This document shows, in pieces, positions 1 to 8,638 of a stretch of DNA of 64,000 nt. The first letter of the stretch is position 1; every line of letters begins with the position of its first letter. The stretch is taken from positions 22,055 through 86,054 of the forward strand of contig NZ_NNBL01000031.1 in assembly GCF_002803065.1 (NCBI RefSeq), in the 5' to 3' direction. The DNA comes from Streptomyces sp. CB01635 (GTDB taxonomy: Bacteria > Actinomycetota > Actinomycetes > Streptomycetales > Streptomycetaceae). Made by a program: the position numbers and the translations under genes. The notes beneath the pieces were generated by a model. That model saw only the letters and a list, made by a program, of their open reading frames with translations, was not told the origin of the DNA and ran no database searches.

Positions 1-2
1 TC

Positions 3-2951
3 GGCGAGGTCCTCAACTCCTCAGGATCCGCACTGCGGTTCACCTACGACGAGCGCGGCCGCGTCACGTCGTGGACGGACAGCAACGACCGCTCCTACAC
101 GTACGCGTACGACGAGCAGGACCGGTGTGTCTCCGAACGCGGGTCGGAGGGGCACATGAACCTGCGCCTGTCCTACGGCGAGGCGGACCCCGCGACGGGT
201 CACCGGGTCACCACGACCACGACGGGCGAGGGCCATACGCGCCGCTTCCTCGTCAACAGCGCCAGCCAGATCGTCGCCGAGACCGATCCGCTCGGCCACA
301 CCACCCGCTTCACCCGTGACCACCGCAACCGGCTGCTCACCGCCGTCGACCCGCTCGGCCACACGGTCGACCGCCGCTACGACGACGACGGCAATCCGGT
401 CCTCGTCCGGCGCCCCGACGGACGCGAGACGCACGCCGAGTACGACGCGTCCGGGCGCCTGACCCGGCTCAAGGGTCCCGACGGCGCCACGCACCGCTAC
501 GCCTACGACGAGCGCGGCAACCGGATCTCGGCCACGGGCCCTTCGGGGCGGACCACGCACTACGCGTACGACGAGGCGGGTCACCTCACCGCGGTCACGG
601 ACCCGCTCGGGCACGTCACCCGGGTGCGCTGCGACCGCGCCGGGCTCGCCGTCGAGATCACCGACGCGCTCGGCGGCGTGACCCGCTACGGACGCGACGC
701 CTTCGGCCGGCCCACCGCCCTCACCGATCCGACCGGCGCGACGACCCGTCTGGAATGGAGCGTCGAGGGACGGCTCACCCGCCGCGTCCGGCCGGACGGC
801 ACCGCCGAGTCATGGACGTACGACGGCGAGGGCAACTGCGTCACCCACACCGACCCGCTCGGCGGCGTCACGCGCCACGAGTACACCCACTTCGACCTGC
901 TGACCGCCCGCACCTCTCCGGACGGCGTCCGTCACGAGTTCGAGCACGACGACGAACTACGGCTCACCAAGGTCACCAACCCGCAGGGCCTGACCTGGAG
1001 TTACGTCTACGACCCGGCCGGGCGCCTGACATCGGAGACCGACTTCGACGGCCGCACACTCAGCTACGCCCATGACGCCGCGAGCCGGCTCGTCGCCCGC
1101 ACGAACGCGCTCGGGCAGACGACTTCCCTGGAGCGCGACGCGCTCGGCCAGATCATCCGCAAGGACGCCGACGGCCATGTCACGACCTTCAGTTACGACG
1201 TGACCGACGAGCCGGCCCAGGCAACGGGCCCCGACGGCTGCCGTGTGAGCATCCTGCGCGACCGTCACGGCCGCGTCCGCTCCGAGACCGTCGACGGCCG
1301 CGAACTCACCTACGTGTACGACGAGCTGGGACGCCGCACCGGTCGCACCACTCCCACCGGCGGTGCCACGACCTGGTCCTTCGACGCCGTGGGCCGCCGC
1401 ACCGACCTGGTCGTGTCCGGTCGCGCCGTCGACCTGCGCTACGACGCGGCGGGCCGCGAGACGGCCCGGCACATCGGCGCGACGATCACCCTGGAGCAGG
1501 CCTTCGACCCGCTGGGGCGGCTGTCCGCCCAGTCGGTGACGGACGCGGACGGCCACACCGTCCAGCACCGCGCCTACAGCTACCGCGCCGACGGCCACCT
1601 CACCGCCGTCGACGACCGGCTCGGCGGCGCCCGCCGCTTCGACCTGGACGCGGTGGGCCGGGTCACCGCGGTGCACGCGGCCGGCTGGACCGAGACGTAC
1701 GCGTACGACACCGCGGGCAACCAGACCTCGGCCTCCTGGCCCGCCGAACATCCGGGCCAGGAGGCGACCGGCCCCCGCACCTACCAGGGCACCCGTATCA
1801 CCCGCGCCGGGAGCGTCCGCTACGAGCACGACGCGCTGGGCCGCATCACGCTGCGGCAGAAGACCCGTCTCTCCCGCAAACCCGACACGTGGCGCTACGA
1901 GTGGGACGCCGAGGACCGTCTCGTCTCGGTCGTCACACCGGACGGCACCAGGTGGCGCTACACGTACGACCCGCTCGGCCGGCGCACGGCCAAGCTGCGC
2001 ATCGGCGCGGACGGCGCGACCGTCGTCGAGCGCACCGTCTTCACGTGGGACGGCAGCACACTCTGCGAACAGACCACCAGCGCACCCCAGTTCCCGCACC
2101 CGGTCACCCTGACCTGGGACCACATGGGCCGGCGCCCGCTCGCCCAGACCGAGCGCATCCACGCGGCCGACGCACCGCAGACGGAGATCGACTCCCGCTT
2201 CTTCGCCATCGTCACCGACCTCGTCGGCACCCCGAGCGAACTCGTCGACGAGCAGGGCCGGGTCGCCTGGCACGCGCGCAGCACCCTCTGGGGCACCACG
2301 ACCTGGACGGCGAACAGCGCGACGTACACGCCCCTGCGCTTCCCCGGCCAGTACTTCGACCCGGAGACGGGGCTTCACTACAACTACTTCCGCCACTACG
2401 ACCCGCAGACCGGCCGCTATCTCACCCCGGACCCGCTCGGCCTGACACCGGCGCCGAACCCGGCCGCGTACGTCGACAACCCGCACACCTGGAGCGACCC
2501 GCTCGGCCTCGCGCCCGAGTACGACGGTGACGGGCCGAAGAAGGAGCCGCAGGGCGGCGACCATCCCGACGATCCGCGGGGCTACTCCAAGCCCTCCATC
2601 GGCCGCTACGACTATTCCTGGTCGAACTACGACCGGGCCGTCAGCGCCGCCAGGGAGCACGCGGGCGGCGATCTCGGCGCCGACTCCATCAAAATGTACG
2701 ACCGCAACCCGAACACGCACGAGGGCACGGGCACCTTGATCGGCGAGCAGACTCCGGACAAGATGCGTGGCTGGCGGATCGACGGGCCGGACGGCCACGT
2801 CAACTACTGGGACTGGTCGGGAGGGAAGAAGGGAGCCGGCGGCCTGTACGGACACGACTGGTATCCGGACGACCCGACCACTCCCGGATCCCGCTACATC
2901 GGCTGGGCACCCTGGCAGGACAATGCCGGGAACTTTCTGGAAGGTAACTGA
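3..2951 (+). CDS. RHS/YD-repeat polymorphic toxin, C-terminal part (5' truncated by window)
   Basis: The frame is open from the first bases, so the real start lies upstream of the window. More than 20 YD-type repeats of the form Y-D-x-x-G-R are visible (for example YTYDPLGRRT), followed by an RHS core ending in LRFPGQYFDPETGLHYNYFR, GRYLTPDPLGL and a final WSDPLGLAP at about base 2515. Such proteins form a shell that encloses a variable C-terminal toxin and are secreted or surface-exposed. After the last DPLGL motif about 145 residues remain. They are rich in Trp, Tyr, Asp and His (GWRIDGPDGHVNYWDW, GLYGHDWYP) and I cannot assign them to a named toxin fold. A candidate immunity gene starts 7 bp after the stop. 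The RHS assignment is firm; the toxic activity of the tail is inferred from position. Confidence 0.9.
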   Translation, partial: GEVLNSSGSALRFTYDERGRVTSWTDSNDRSYTYAYDEQDRCVSERGSEGHMNLRLSYGEADPATGHRVTTTTTGEGHTRRFLVNSASQIVAETDPLGHTTRFTRDHRNRLLTAVDPLGHTVDRRYDDDGNPVLVRRPDGRETHAEYDASGRLTRLKGPDGATHRYAYDERGNRISATGPSGRTTHYAYDEAGHLTAVTDPLGHVTRVRCDRAGLAVEITDALGGVTRYGRDAFGRPTALTDPTGATTRLEWSVEGRLTRRVRPDGTAESWTYDGEGNCVTHTDPLGGVTRHEYTHFDLLTARTSPDGVRHEFEHDDELRLTKVTNPQGLTWSYVYDPAGRLTSETDFDGRTLSYAHDAASRLVARTNALGQTTSLERDALGQIIRKDADGHVTTFSYDVTDEPAQATGPDGCRVSILRDRHGRVRSETVDGRELTYVYDELGRRTGRTTPTGGATTWSFDAVGRRTDLVVSGRAVDLRYDAAGRETARHIGATITLEQAFDPLGRLSAQSVTDADGHTVQHRAYSYRADGHLTAVDDRLGGARRFDLDAVGRVTAVHAAGWTETYAYDTAGNQTSASWPAEHPGQEATGPRTYQGTRITRAGSVRYEHDALGRITLRQKTRLSRKPDTWRYEWDAEDRLVSVVTPDGTRWRYTYDPLGRRTAKLRIGADGATVVERTVFTWDGSTLCEQTTSAPQFPHPVTLTWDHMGRRPLAQTERIHAADAPQTEIDSRFFAIVTDLVGTPSELVDEQGRVAWHARSTLWGTTTWTANSATYTPLRFPGQYFDPETGLHYNYFRHYDPQTGRYLTPDPLGLTPAPNPAAYVDNPHTWSDPLGLAPEYDGDGPKKEPQGGDHPDDPRGYSKPSIGRYDYSWSNYDRAVSAAREHAGGDLGADSIKMYDRNPNTHEGTGTLIGEQTPDKMRGWRIDGPDGHVNYWDWSGGKKGAGGLYGHDWYPDDPTTPGSRYIGWAPWQDNAGNFLEGN

Positions 2952-2958
2952 GTAAGAC

Positions 2959-3372
2959 ATGCCACCCCGTCTCACTGCCACGCTGGAATCCATCGGGGCC
3001 GCGCCCGACCTCGGCGCCTACGAAGAGCTGCTGGCTCTCCTGGGAGGGACACTCGCGCCGCTGGCAGGTGTGCTGCGGCAGACGTCCGGTGTCGTCGACG
3101 TCTCGGAGATGACGCTGCCGGAGACGTGCGCGCTGCTGCGGGCCGAGCTCGGCGACGTCGAGGGCCAGGTCCTGGCCGCGTGGCCCGGGGACGGAGTGGC
3201 GGTACGGCTCGCGCCCGAGCGGCTCCTGGAGCGCTTCGACGACCTCTGGTACCCGGCCATGGACGACCTGGTCCTCGTCGGAACCACCGGCGAGGGCCGG
3301 AAACTCGTCGTCCTGGACCACGAGGAGCGCCTCGCCTCGACACCTCTCAGCGCCGTCGTCGACCGGCCTTAG
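2959..3372 (+). CDS. Putative immunity protein for the RHS C-terminal toxin
   Basis: A 137-residue acidic protein without signal peptide or membrane segment, starting 7 bp downstream of the RHS stop and so presumably co-transcribed. The sequence is mostly helical and Leu-rich in the first half (EELLALLGGTLAPLAGVL), with a C-terminal segment reading LVLVGTTGEGRKLVVLDHEERL that looks like a small beta hairpin. I do not recognise the family. Immunity function is inferred from size, acidity and the invariable placement of immunity genes directly after polymorphic toxin tips. Its TAG stop lies inside the first base pairs of a dispersed inverted repeat. Confidence 0.6.
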   Translation: MPPRLTATLESIGAAPDLGAYEELLALLGGTLAPLAGVLRQTSGVVDVSEMTLPETCALLRAELGDVEGQVLAAWPGDGVAVRLAPERLLERFDDLWYPAMDDLVLVGTTGEGRKLVVLDHEERLASTPLSAVVDRP

Positions 3373-3424
3373 GGCCTTTCGTTCGGATCGGGCGAGCTCA
3401 GCCTGATCCCAAACGAAAGGCCCT
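3371..3424. repeat. Dispersed inverted repeat, copy 1 (terminator-like)
   Basis: Arms AGGGCCTTTCGTTCGGATC and GATCCCAAACGAAAGGCCCT are nearly perfectly complementary (one bulged base) around a loop of about 15 bases. The element begins at the stop codon of the putative immunity gene and could act as a transcription terminator. Related copies occur at 8527-8589 and, as a half element, at 26708-26730. Confidence 0.75.
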
Positions 3425-3556
3425 AGGTCCTGGGTCCGTGGCCCGGATCACACGAGGACGAGGCTGACCTGCGGAATGTCATGGAGGCCGGAACGGTTGG
3501 CACACGCAGATTCCATGCTTGTGCACATACCGACTGGTACCCAAGAGGAGCACTCT

Positions 3557-4687
3557 GTGACTGACGCCGCGTCACCCGATTCCCGCGCTGCCGAGATCCT
3601 TTCCCGCCCGATCGCACTGAACGGCCTGAAAGTCCCGAACCGCATCGCGATGGCGCCCATGACGCGTATGTTCTCGCCGAACGGCATCCCGGGTGAGGAC
3701 GTTCGGTCCTACTACTCCCGCCGCGCCGCCGCAGGCGTGGGCCTGATCGTCACCGAGGGGACCTACGTCGGCCACGACTCGGCCGGCGAGAGCGACCGGG
3801 TGCCGCGCTTCCACGGCGAGGAGCAGCTGGCCGGGTGGGCGAAGGTCGCCGAGGACGTGCACGCGGCGGGCGGCACGATCGTGCCGCAGCTGTGGCACAT
3901 CGGCATGGTGCGCCAGCAGGGCAAGCCGCCCTTCGCCGAGGCCCCGGCCGTCGGCCCCTCGGGCCTTCGCATCGACGGCACCGAAGGCACGGGCAAGGCG
4001 ATGACCCAGGGCGACCTGGACGACGTCATCGGCGCGTTCGCGCAGGCCGCCAAGGACGCCGAGCGCATCGGCTTCGACGGCGTGGAGGTGCACGGCGCCC
4101 ACGGCTACCTGCTCGACCAGTTCCTCTGGGCCGGGACCAACCGCCGTACCGACGGCTACGGTGGCGACGCCGTGGCCCGCACGAAGTTCGCCGCCGAGAT
4201 CGTCGCCGCGATCCGCGAGAACGTCTCCCCCGGATTCCCGGTGATCTTCCGCTACTCGCAGTGGAAGCAGGAGGCCTACGAGGCGCGGCTCGCCGAGACC
4301 CCTGAGGAGCTCGAGGCAATCCTCAACCCGCTCACCGCGGCCGGCGTCGACGCCTTCCACGCCTCCACCCGCCGCTACTGGAACCCGGAGTTCGACGGCT
4401 CGGACCTGAACCTGGCGGGCTGGACCAAGAAGGTCACCGGCAAGCCCACCATCACGGTCGGCTCCGTCGGCCTCGACGGCGACTTCATCCGCGCCTTCAT
4501 GGGCGAGGGCTCCGCGGTCAAGGGCATCGACGACCTCCTCGACCGCCTGGAGCGCGACGAGTTCGACATGGTCGCCATCGGCCGCGCCCTGCTCCAGGAC
4601 CCGGAGTGGGCGGCGAAGGTCCTGGCGGGCCGTTTCGACGAACTGACGCCGTACGACGCGGAGGCGGCGCTCAAGACACTGAGCTAA
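3557..4687 (+). CDS. Old Yellow Enzyme-family NADH:flavin oxidoreductase (alkene reductase)
   Basis: FMN-dependent TIM-barrel enzyme of about 376 residues that reduces activated C=C bonds using NAD(P)H; cytosolic. Family signatures include RIAMAPMTRMFS near the N-terminus, the FDGVEVHGAHGYLLDQFL segment, the TNRRTDGYGG loop and a C-terminal GRALLQDPEWA typical of OYE proteins. I chose the GTG at 3557, preceded by AGAGGAG, over an in-frame ATG at 3476 that would add 27 non-conserved residues. It is monocistronic, with a repeat element upstream and a strong terminator downstream. The physiological substrate cannot be read from context. Confidence 0.93.
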   Translation: MTDAASPDSRAAEILSRPIALNGLKVPNRIAMAPMTRMFSPNGIPGEDVRSYYSRRAAAGVGLIVTEGTYVGHDSAGESDRVPRFHGEEQLAGWAKVAEDVHAAGGTIVPQLWHIGMVRQQGKPPFAEAPAVGPSGLRIDGTEGTGKAMTQGDLDDVIGAFAQAAKDAERIGFDGVEVHGAHGYLLDQFLWAGTNRRTDGYGGDAVARTKFAAEIVAAIRENVSPGFPVIFRYSQWKQEAYEARLAETPEELEAILNPLTAAGVDAFHASTRRYWNPEFDGSDLNLAGWTKKVTGKPTITVGSVGLDGDFIRAFMGEGSAVKGIDDLLDRLERDEFDMVAIGRALLQDPEWAAKVLAGRFDELTPYDAEAALKTLS

Positions 4688-4722
4688 GGCCTGGGACGTT
4701 GAGCTGACGCCTGTCGTCAGAT

Positions 4723-4760
4723 CCGCCGGGTCCGCCCCAAGGGCGGACCCGGCGGTTTTA
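4723..4760 (+). terminator. Intrinsic terminator of the OYE gene
   Basis: A perfect GC-rich stem (arms CCGCCGGGTCCGCCC and GGGCGGACCCGGCGG, small AA-containing loop) is followed directly by TTTTA, 35 bp after the OYE stop codon. This is one of the few hairpins in the window with a U-tract. Confidence 0.9.
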
Positions 4761-4840
4761 TGTGGTGCCCCGATCGGCCACGCGATCGGCCTTGCCCATC
4801 GCGACCGTCAACGGGAGTCGGTGGTGTTCCGCTGCTCGGC

Positions 4841-5489
4841 TCAGCGGGACCGCGTCGACGGGGCCGCGCTCGTCTCGCGTACCCGTAGTTCCATCGGAAT
4901 CAGTCGGGGTTCCGTGTCGCCGGAGGCTGTCATCAGCGCTTCCAGGGTTTCGGCGGCCTGGCGGCCCAGGCCGTCGCGGGCCATTGAGACGGTGGTGAGC
5001 CGGCGTGAACCGGGCAGGTCGTCGAGGGGGGAGATGTCGTCGCAGCCGATGACCGCCATGTCGTCGGGAATGCGCAGGCCGGACTCCTCCAGTGCGCTCG
5101 CCGCGCCCCGGGCCACGAGGTCGTTGTACGCGACGACCGCGGTGACATCCAGGGCGCGCACGGCGCCCGCCGCGTCGTACCCGTGCCGGCCGTGTGGCCG
5201 CAGGGGATCATGGGATCACCGTGCCGTGCGTGCGAACGGGCACCGCGGAAACGGACTTGAGGACGTCGGGGAAGTACGGGTTGGCCAGGTCCGGGACGAG
5301 AACGCCGATGGCACCGGCCTCGCCGCAGGCCAGACCCTGCGCCGCGGCATTGGGCCGGTAGCCGAGTTCGGCCACCGCGTCGTGGACCCGGCGGACGAGT
5401 TCGGGGTCGACGCGGGCCGTGCCGTTGAGCACCCGGGAGACGGTGGACGTGGACACTCCGGCCGCCGTGCCGACGTCCGTGATCGTCAC
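4841..5489 (-). pseudogene. LacI-family regulator, broken by internal deletion
   Basis: From a GTG at 5489 the minus strand encodes a clean LacI DNA-binding head (VTITDVGTAAGVSTSTVSRV, then the hinge GYRPNAAAQGLA and the start of the sensor domain VLVPDLANPYFPDVLKS). The frame then runs into VSAVPVRTHGTVIP and stops at 5208. The C-terminal third of a LacI sensor domain resumes in another frame from about 5200 to 4841 (HGYDAAGAVRALDVTAVVAYND, VIGCDDISP, LTTVSMARDGLGRQAAE, LRVRETS). Roughly 90-100 residues of the middle are missing and the frames do not join, so the gene is very unlikely to give a functional repressor. A stable DNA-binding head could still be made. Confidence 0.85.
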
Positions 5490-5499
5490 GCGCCGCAGA

Positions 5500-6035
5500 C
5501 GGGCGCCCTTCCGCCCGGCGGACGGGCCTCGCGCCGGGTTCGCCGCCCTCGTCCAACTCCTGGCCATCACCTTCGCAGGCCTCGCGGTCCACGGCGCCTG
5601 CACCGCTCCGACGGCCGGCTGGATCACCCGCCGCACCGGCTGGCCCCTGTCCGCGGCCTTCCTCGCGGCCTGGCTGTGGATCTCGGTGTACGGCGGATGG
5701 CTCCTGAACGTCAGCGGCACGGCCACACAGGGCAGTTGGAGTTTCCCGGTCCACGCCGGTGTCATGATCGCCGCAATCGCGCTCTACGTCCTGGGGGGCT
5801 GCGCCTGGCCGCCACCCCGGAGGGCCGCCGCCGGCTCGACGGCGGCATCCGACTGGTCGCCACCCCGCTCGCCGTTCTCGTCCTGTCGTACTACGGCGAG
5901 TTCGGCCCGCTCGACCACCCGCCGCTGCCGGGCCCGTACGACCTGCTCACCCTGGTCGCACTTTCCCTGGCCTGCTACACCTGGGCCCTCCACAGCGGCT
6001 GCCGCACCCAGCAACTCGACCGCACGATCGCCTAG
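5500..6035 (+). pseudogene. Amino-acid (APC-type) permease, C-terminal remnant with frameshift
   Basis: Transmembrane-rich segments are readable in two plus-strand frames. The first gives LVQLLAITFAGLAVHGA, PLSAAFLAAWLWISVYGGWL and VMIAAIALYVLGG up to about 5797. The second then gives LRLAATPEGRRRL, PLAVLVLSYYGEFGPLDHP and LLTLVALSLACYTWALHSG, ending at 6035. The concatenation resembles the last four helices of Streptomyces APC-family permeases, from memory of the family. No start or N-terminal half exists; the segment abuts the broken LacI gene. I regard it as a decayed fragment rather than a small gene. Confidence 0.65.
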
Positions 6036-6091
6036 GACTACCCCGAGACGCCCACGGCGGCGGCATCCGAGGAACGCCGGCCCGAAGGCGT

Positions 6092-6178
6092 GTGACGCGA
6101 GCCGGTGTGCCGGTGGAGCTCAGCCCGACGCAGTACGCGCTCCTCGAACACTTCATGCGGCATCCCGGCCAAGTCCGC
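6092..6178 (+). pseudogene. OmpR-type response-regulator effector-domain fragment
   Basis: A short frame reads GVPVELSPTQYALLEHFMRHPGQV, which matches the beginning of the winged-helix domain of OmpR/PhoB-type regulators (typically xRPVELTPTEFxLLxxLMxxPGxV). The homology stops at about 6178, where the expected recognition helix should begin. No receiver domain lies upstream. It is a remnant of about 29 codons. Confidence 0.6.
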
Positions 6179-6191
6179 CCCTGGGTAGACG

Positions 6192-6968
6192 TCAGGGGCG
6201 CAGCCCGGGGTGGACTCGCGGGCGGGGCGGGGCGCCCGGCTGCTCATGCGGATCCGCGAACAGCTCCGGATGGCTCGCCCGGATCGTTCCGATGTCGTCG
6301 AAGACGCCCTGAAGGTGTCCGCGCAGCGCGTCCTCGGCGCGCGCCCCGTCCCGCCGTTCCAGCGCGTCGACCACCGTGGTGTGCTCGTCGACCAGCGTCT
6401 CGATCCGGTGCGGCAGCGGCAGACTCAGCCGGCGGGCCCGGTCGAGGTGCGCCTTGGCGGTCGCCACCGTGCGCCACAGCGTGCGGTGGCCGCTCGCCTC
6501 CATCAGGCGGCGGTGGAAGGCCTCGTCCTGCTCGAAGAACGCGTCCGCGTCGTCCGCCTTCAGCGCGGCCCGCTGTGCGTCGAGGATGGCGCGCAGTGCC
6601 GTGATGTCCTGCGCGCCGGACTTCTTCACCGCCTCGCGCAGCGCCGCCAGTTCGAGCGCCTCCCGCATGAACTGGGCTTCCAGGACGGCGTCGACGCTGA
6701 TCCGCGAGACGAACGTACCGAGCTTGGGGAAGACGTCGACCAGCGACTCCTCGCCCAGCAGGATCAGCGCCTCGCGTACCGGGGTGCGGCTGACGTCCAG
6801 CTCCCCGGCCAGCTCGTTCTCCGACAGGGGCGCGCCCGGCAGGAGCGCGAGGGACGTGATCCGCGCCCGCAGCAGGGCGTGTACCCGGGCCCGGACCGAC
6901 TCGCGCGGACGCGGTGCCTCCGCCTCGGTCCGTCGTGTCTGTCTCGTTTCCCGCCGCTGAGCTGCCAT
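6192..6968 (-). CDS. GntR-family (FCD/FadR subfamily) transcriptional regulator
   Basis: 258-residue regulator. An N-terminal winged helix (RARITSLALLPGAPLSENEL, SRTPVREALILLGEESLVDV, GTFVSRIS) is followed by an all-helical FCD ligand-binding domain with metal-site histidines (DEAFHRRLMEASGH and LRGHLQGVFDD). FCD members typically sense sugar acids or other carboxylates. It is divergent from the sugar-acid cassette at 7173-12528 and a perfect palindrome lies between them, so it most likely represses that cassette and itself until an inducer such as a hexonate or hexuronate binds. I chose the ATG at 6968; a GTG at 6977 would add three residues. Confidence 0.9.
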   Translation of the reverse strand: MAAQRRETRQTRRTEAEAPRPRESVRARVHALLRARITSLALLPGAPLSENELAGELDVSRTPVREALILLGEESLVDVFPKLGTFVSRISVDAVLEAQFMREALELAALREAVKKSGAQDITALRAILDAQRAALKADDADAFFEQDEAFHRRLMEASGHRTLWRTVATAKAHLDRARRLSLPLPHRIETLVDEHTTVVDALERRDGARAEDALRGHLQGVFDDIGTIRASHPELFADPHEQPGAPPRPRVHPGLRP

Positions 6969-7001
6969 GACGCTCACTTTCTCACCTCAGCTGCGAGGAT
7001 A

Positions 7002-7026
7002 CTTACATACAAGGCTTGTATGTAAG
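7002..7026. promoter_or_regulatory. GntR operator palindrome
   Basis: A perfect inverted repeat with 12-bp arms CTTACATACAAG and CTTGTATGTAAG around a single central G. It sits 34 bp upstream of the GntR gene and overlaps the -35 box of the promoter that reads into the MFS gene. The TTGTATGTAAG half-sites are AT-rich against a roughly 70% GC background, as expected for a FadR/FCD-type operator. Confidence 0.85.
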
Positions 7027-7044
7027 CGCCGGCGAGGGTAGAAA
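7016..7044 (+). promoter_or_regulatory. Promoter for the sugar-acid cassette
   Basis: TTGTAT (7016-7021), a 17-bp spacer and TAGAAA (7039-7044) match a housekeeping sigma-type promoter oriented toward the MFS gene. The -35 box is inside the GntR palindrome, which would let the regulator block RNA polymerase directly. Confidence 0.6.
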
Positions 7045-7172
7045 ATGACGCGGAGGTCAACGGACCCCCTGGCCGCACCCGTGTCCCCGTCCCCGCTGTG
7101 GACACTTCTGTGCCCGGTCTCGTGAACCGCCTACCGTCACATCCGCACGTCCCCCTCGACCGGAGGTCAACG

Positions 7173-8528
7173 ATGACCACCCGCTCCGTCACCGAGAGTG
7201 AGGCGCCGGCTGCCCCGCCCGGCACCTCACTCCCCGCCCGCCCGCGCGGCCGGGGGAACAACGTCCGCTGGGGCATAGCCGTCCTGTGCTTCGGCGGCCT
7301 CGCGGTCAACTACCTGGACCGCTCCACACTCAGCGTCGCGCTGCCGTCCATGTCGGACGACCTGCACATCGGTCCCGAGACGCAGGGCTTCATCCTCAGT
7401 GCCTTCTTCGTCACGTACGCGCTGTGCCAACTGCCCGCCGGGGCGCTCCTGGACAAGTACGGCGTGAAGCGGGTCTTCGCGATCGGCGCCATCTGGTGGT
7501 CGGTGGCCACCGTCGGGATGGGCCTGGTCCGCGGCGTCGGCTCGCTCGTCGGCGCCCGGATGCTGCTCGGCGCCGGTGAGGCCGCCGGATATCCCGCACC
7601 CGCGAAGGCCGTCTCCCGTTGGTTCCCCCGTCACGAACGAACGCTCGCCAACAGCGTCTGGGACAACGGCGCGCGCGTCGGCACCGCCATCGCCCTGCCA
7701 CTGGTGACGATGCTGGTCTCCGTGTTCCACTGGCGGGTCGCGTTCATCGCCTGCGGCCTGCTCGGCTTCCTGTGGATCATCGGCTGGTGGCGGCTCTACC
7801 ACGAGCCCGCCGACCACCCGAAGCTGACCGCCGAGGAGCGGGCCTACATCGAGGCGGGCGGCGCTCACACCGACGAGACGCCCGCGCACGAGGCGGACGC
7901 TCCCAAGGTGCGCTGGCGGGACCTGTTCCGCTACCGGACGGTCTGGGGGATGATGCTCGGCTTCTTCTGCCTCAACTACGTCATCTACTTCTTCATCACG
8001 TGGTTCCCCAGCTACCTCGTCGACGAGCGCGGCTTCGACCTCCTCAAGCTCGGCTTCTTCGGCACGGTCCCGGGTCTGGTCGCCATCTTCGGATCGCTGC
8101 TCGGCGGCTTCACCGCCGACCGGCTGCTCCGCAAGGGCTGGTCCACCACCAGGGTCCGCAAGACCTGCCTGGTCTCCGGCACGCTGTGCTCGTCCGTGAT
8201 CGCGCTCACCGTCGTCGTGCCGACCGCGTCCGGCGCCCTCGCGCTGCTCTCCCTCAGCTACGCCTCGCTGACCTTCTCCACCGCGTCCGTCGCGTCGCTG
8301 CCCGCCGACGTGGCGCCGACCGCCGGGCATGTCGCCTCGCTCGCCGGCATCCAGAACTTCGCCTCGAACGTGGCGGGGATCCTCGGCCCGATCGTCACCG
8401 GATTCCTGCTGGCGTCCTCCGGGGGCTCGTACCTGGTGCCGCTCCTGGTGTCCGGCGCCCTGTCCGTCGTCGGCGCCCTCACCTACGCGTTCGTCATCAA
8501 GCGCGTCGAACCGCTGCCGGTGCGCTAG
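7173..8528 (+). CDS. MFS sugar-acid permease (anion:cation symporter family)
   Basis: A 451-residue, 12-helix major facilitator. The segment FGGLAVNYLDRSTLSVALP, the DKYGVKRVF loop between helices 2 and 3, and GEAAGYPAPAKAVSRWFPRHER are hallmarks of the glucarate/galactonate/hexuronate branch (GudP, DgoT, ExuT relatives), which import sugar acids with protons. The ATG at 7173 is preceded by a perfect GGAGGT 5 bp away; an upstream in-frame ATG at 7098 has no such site. It is the first gene of a cassette with two dehydrogenases and mannonate dehydratase, so L-gulonate, L-idonate or a hexuronate is the likely cargo. Its TAG stop lies in repeat copy 2. Confidence 0.9.
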   Translation: MTTRSVTESEAPAAPPGTSLPARPRGRGNNVRWGIAVLCFGGLAVNYLDRSTLSVALPSMSDDLHIGPETQGFILSAFFVTYALCQLPAGALLDKYGVKRVFAIGAIWWSVATVGMGLVRGVGSLVGARMLLGAGEAAGYPAPAKAVSRWFPRHERTLANSVWDNGARVGTAIALPLVTMLVSVFHWRVAFIACGLLGFLWIIGWWRLYHEPADHPKLTAEERAYIEAGGAHTDETPAHEADAPKVRWRDLFRYRTVWGMMLGFFCLNYVIYFFITWFPSYLVDERGFDLLKLGFFGTVPGLVAIFGSLLGGFTADRLLRKGWSTTRVRKTCLVSGTLCSSVIALTVVVPTASGALALLSLSYASLTFSTASVASLPADVAPTAGHVASLAGIQNFASNVAGILGPIVTGFLLASSGGSYLVPLLVSGALSVVGALTYAFVIKRVEPLPVR

Positions 8529-8589
8529 GGCCTCTCGTCTGGATCACGCCGGACTCGCGGGGTGCGGCCTGATCCAAACGAAAGACCCT
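8527..8589. repeat. Dispersed inverted repeat, copy 2
   Basis: Arms AGGGCCTCTCGTCTGGATCA and TGATCCAAACGAAAGACCCT pair with three mismatches around a loop of about 22 bases. It begins inside the TAG stop of the MFS gene and ends 49 bp before the next start. If it terminates transcription, expression within the sugar-acid cassette would be polar. Confidence 0.75.
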
Positions 8590-8638
8590 GGCCCGCCCCC
8601 CGGTCCGCTCCATCCCCGTACGAAAGAAGGGACGCCCC

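Noticed and set aside
1..2500. YD repeats as a DNA tandem repeat or CRISPR-like array
   Set aside because: The periodicity is at protein level (YD motif) with variable DNA spacing; no identical repeats with unique spacers.
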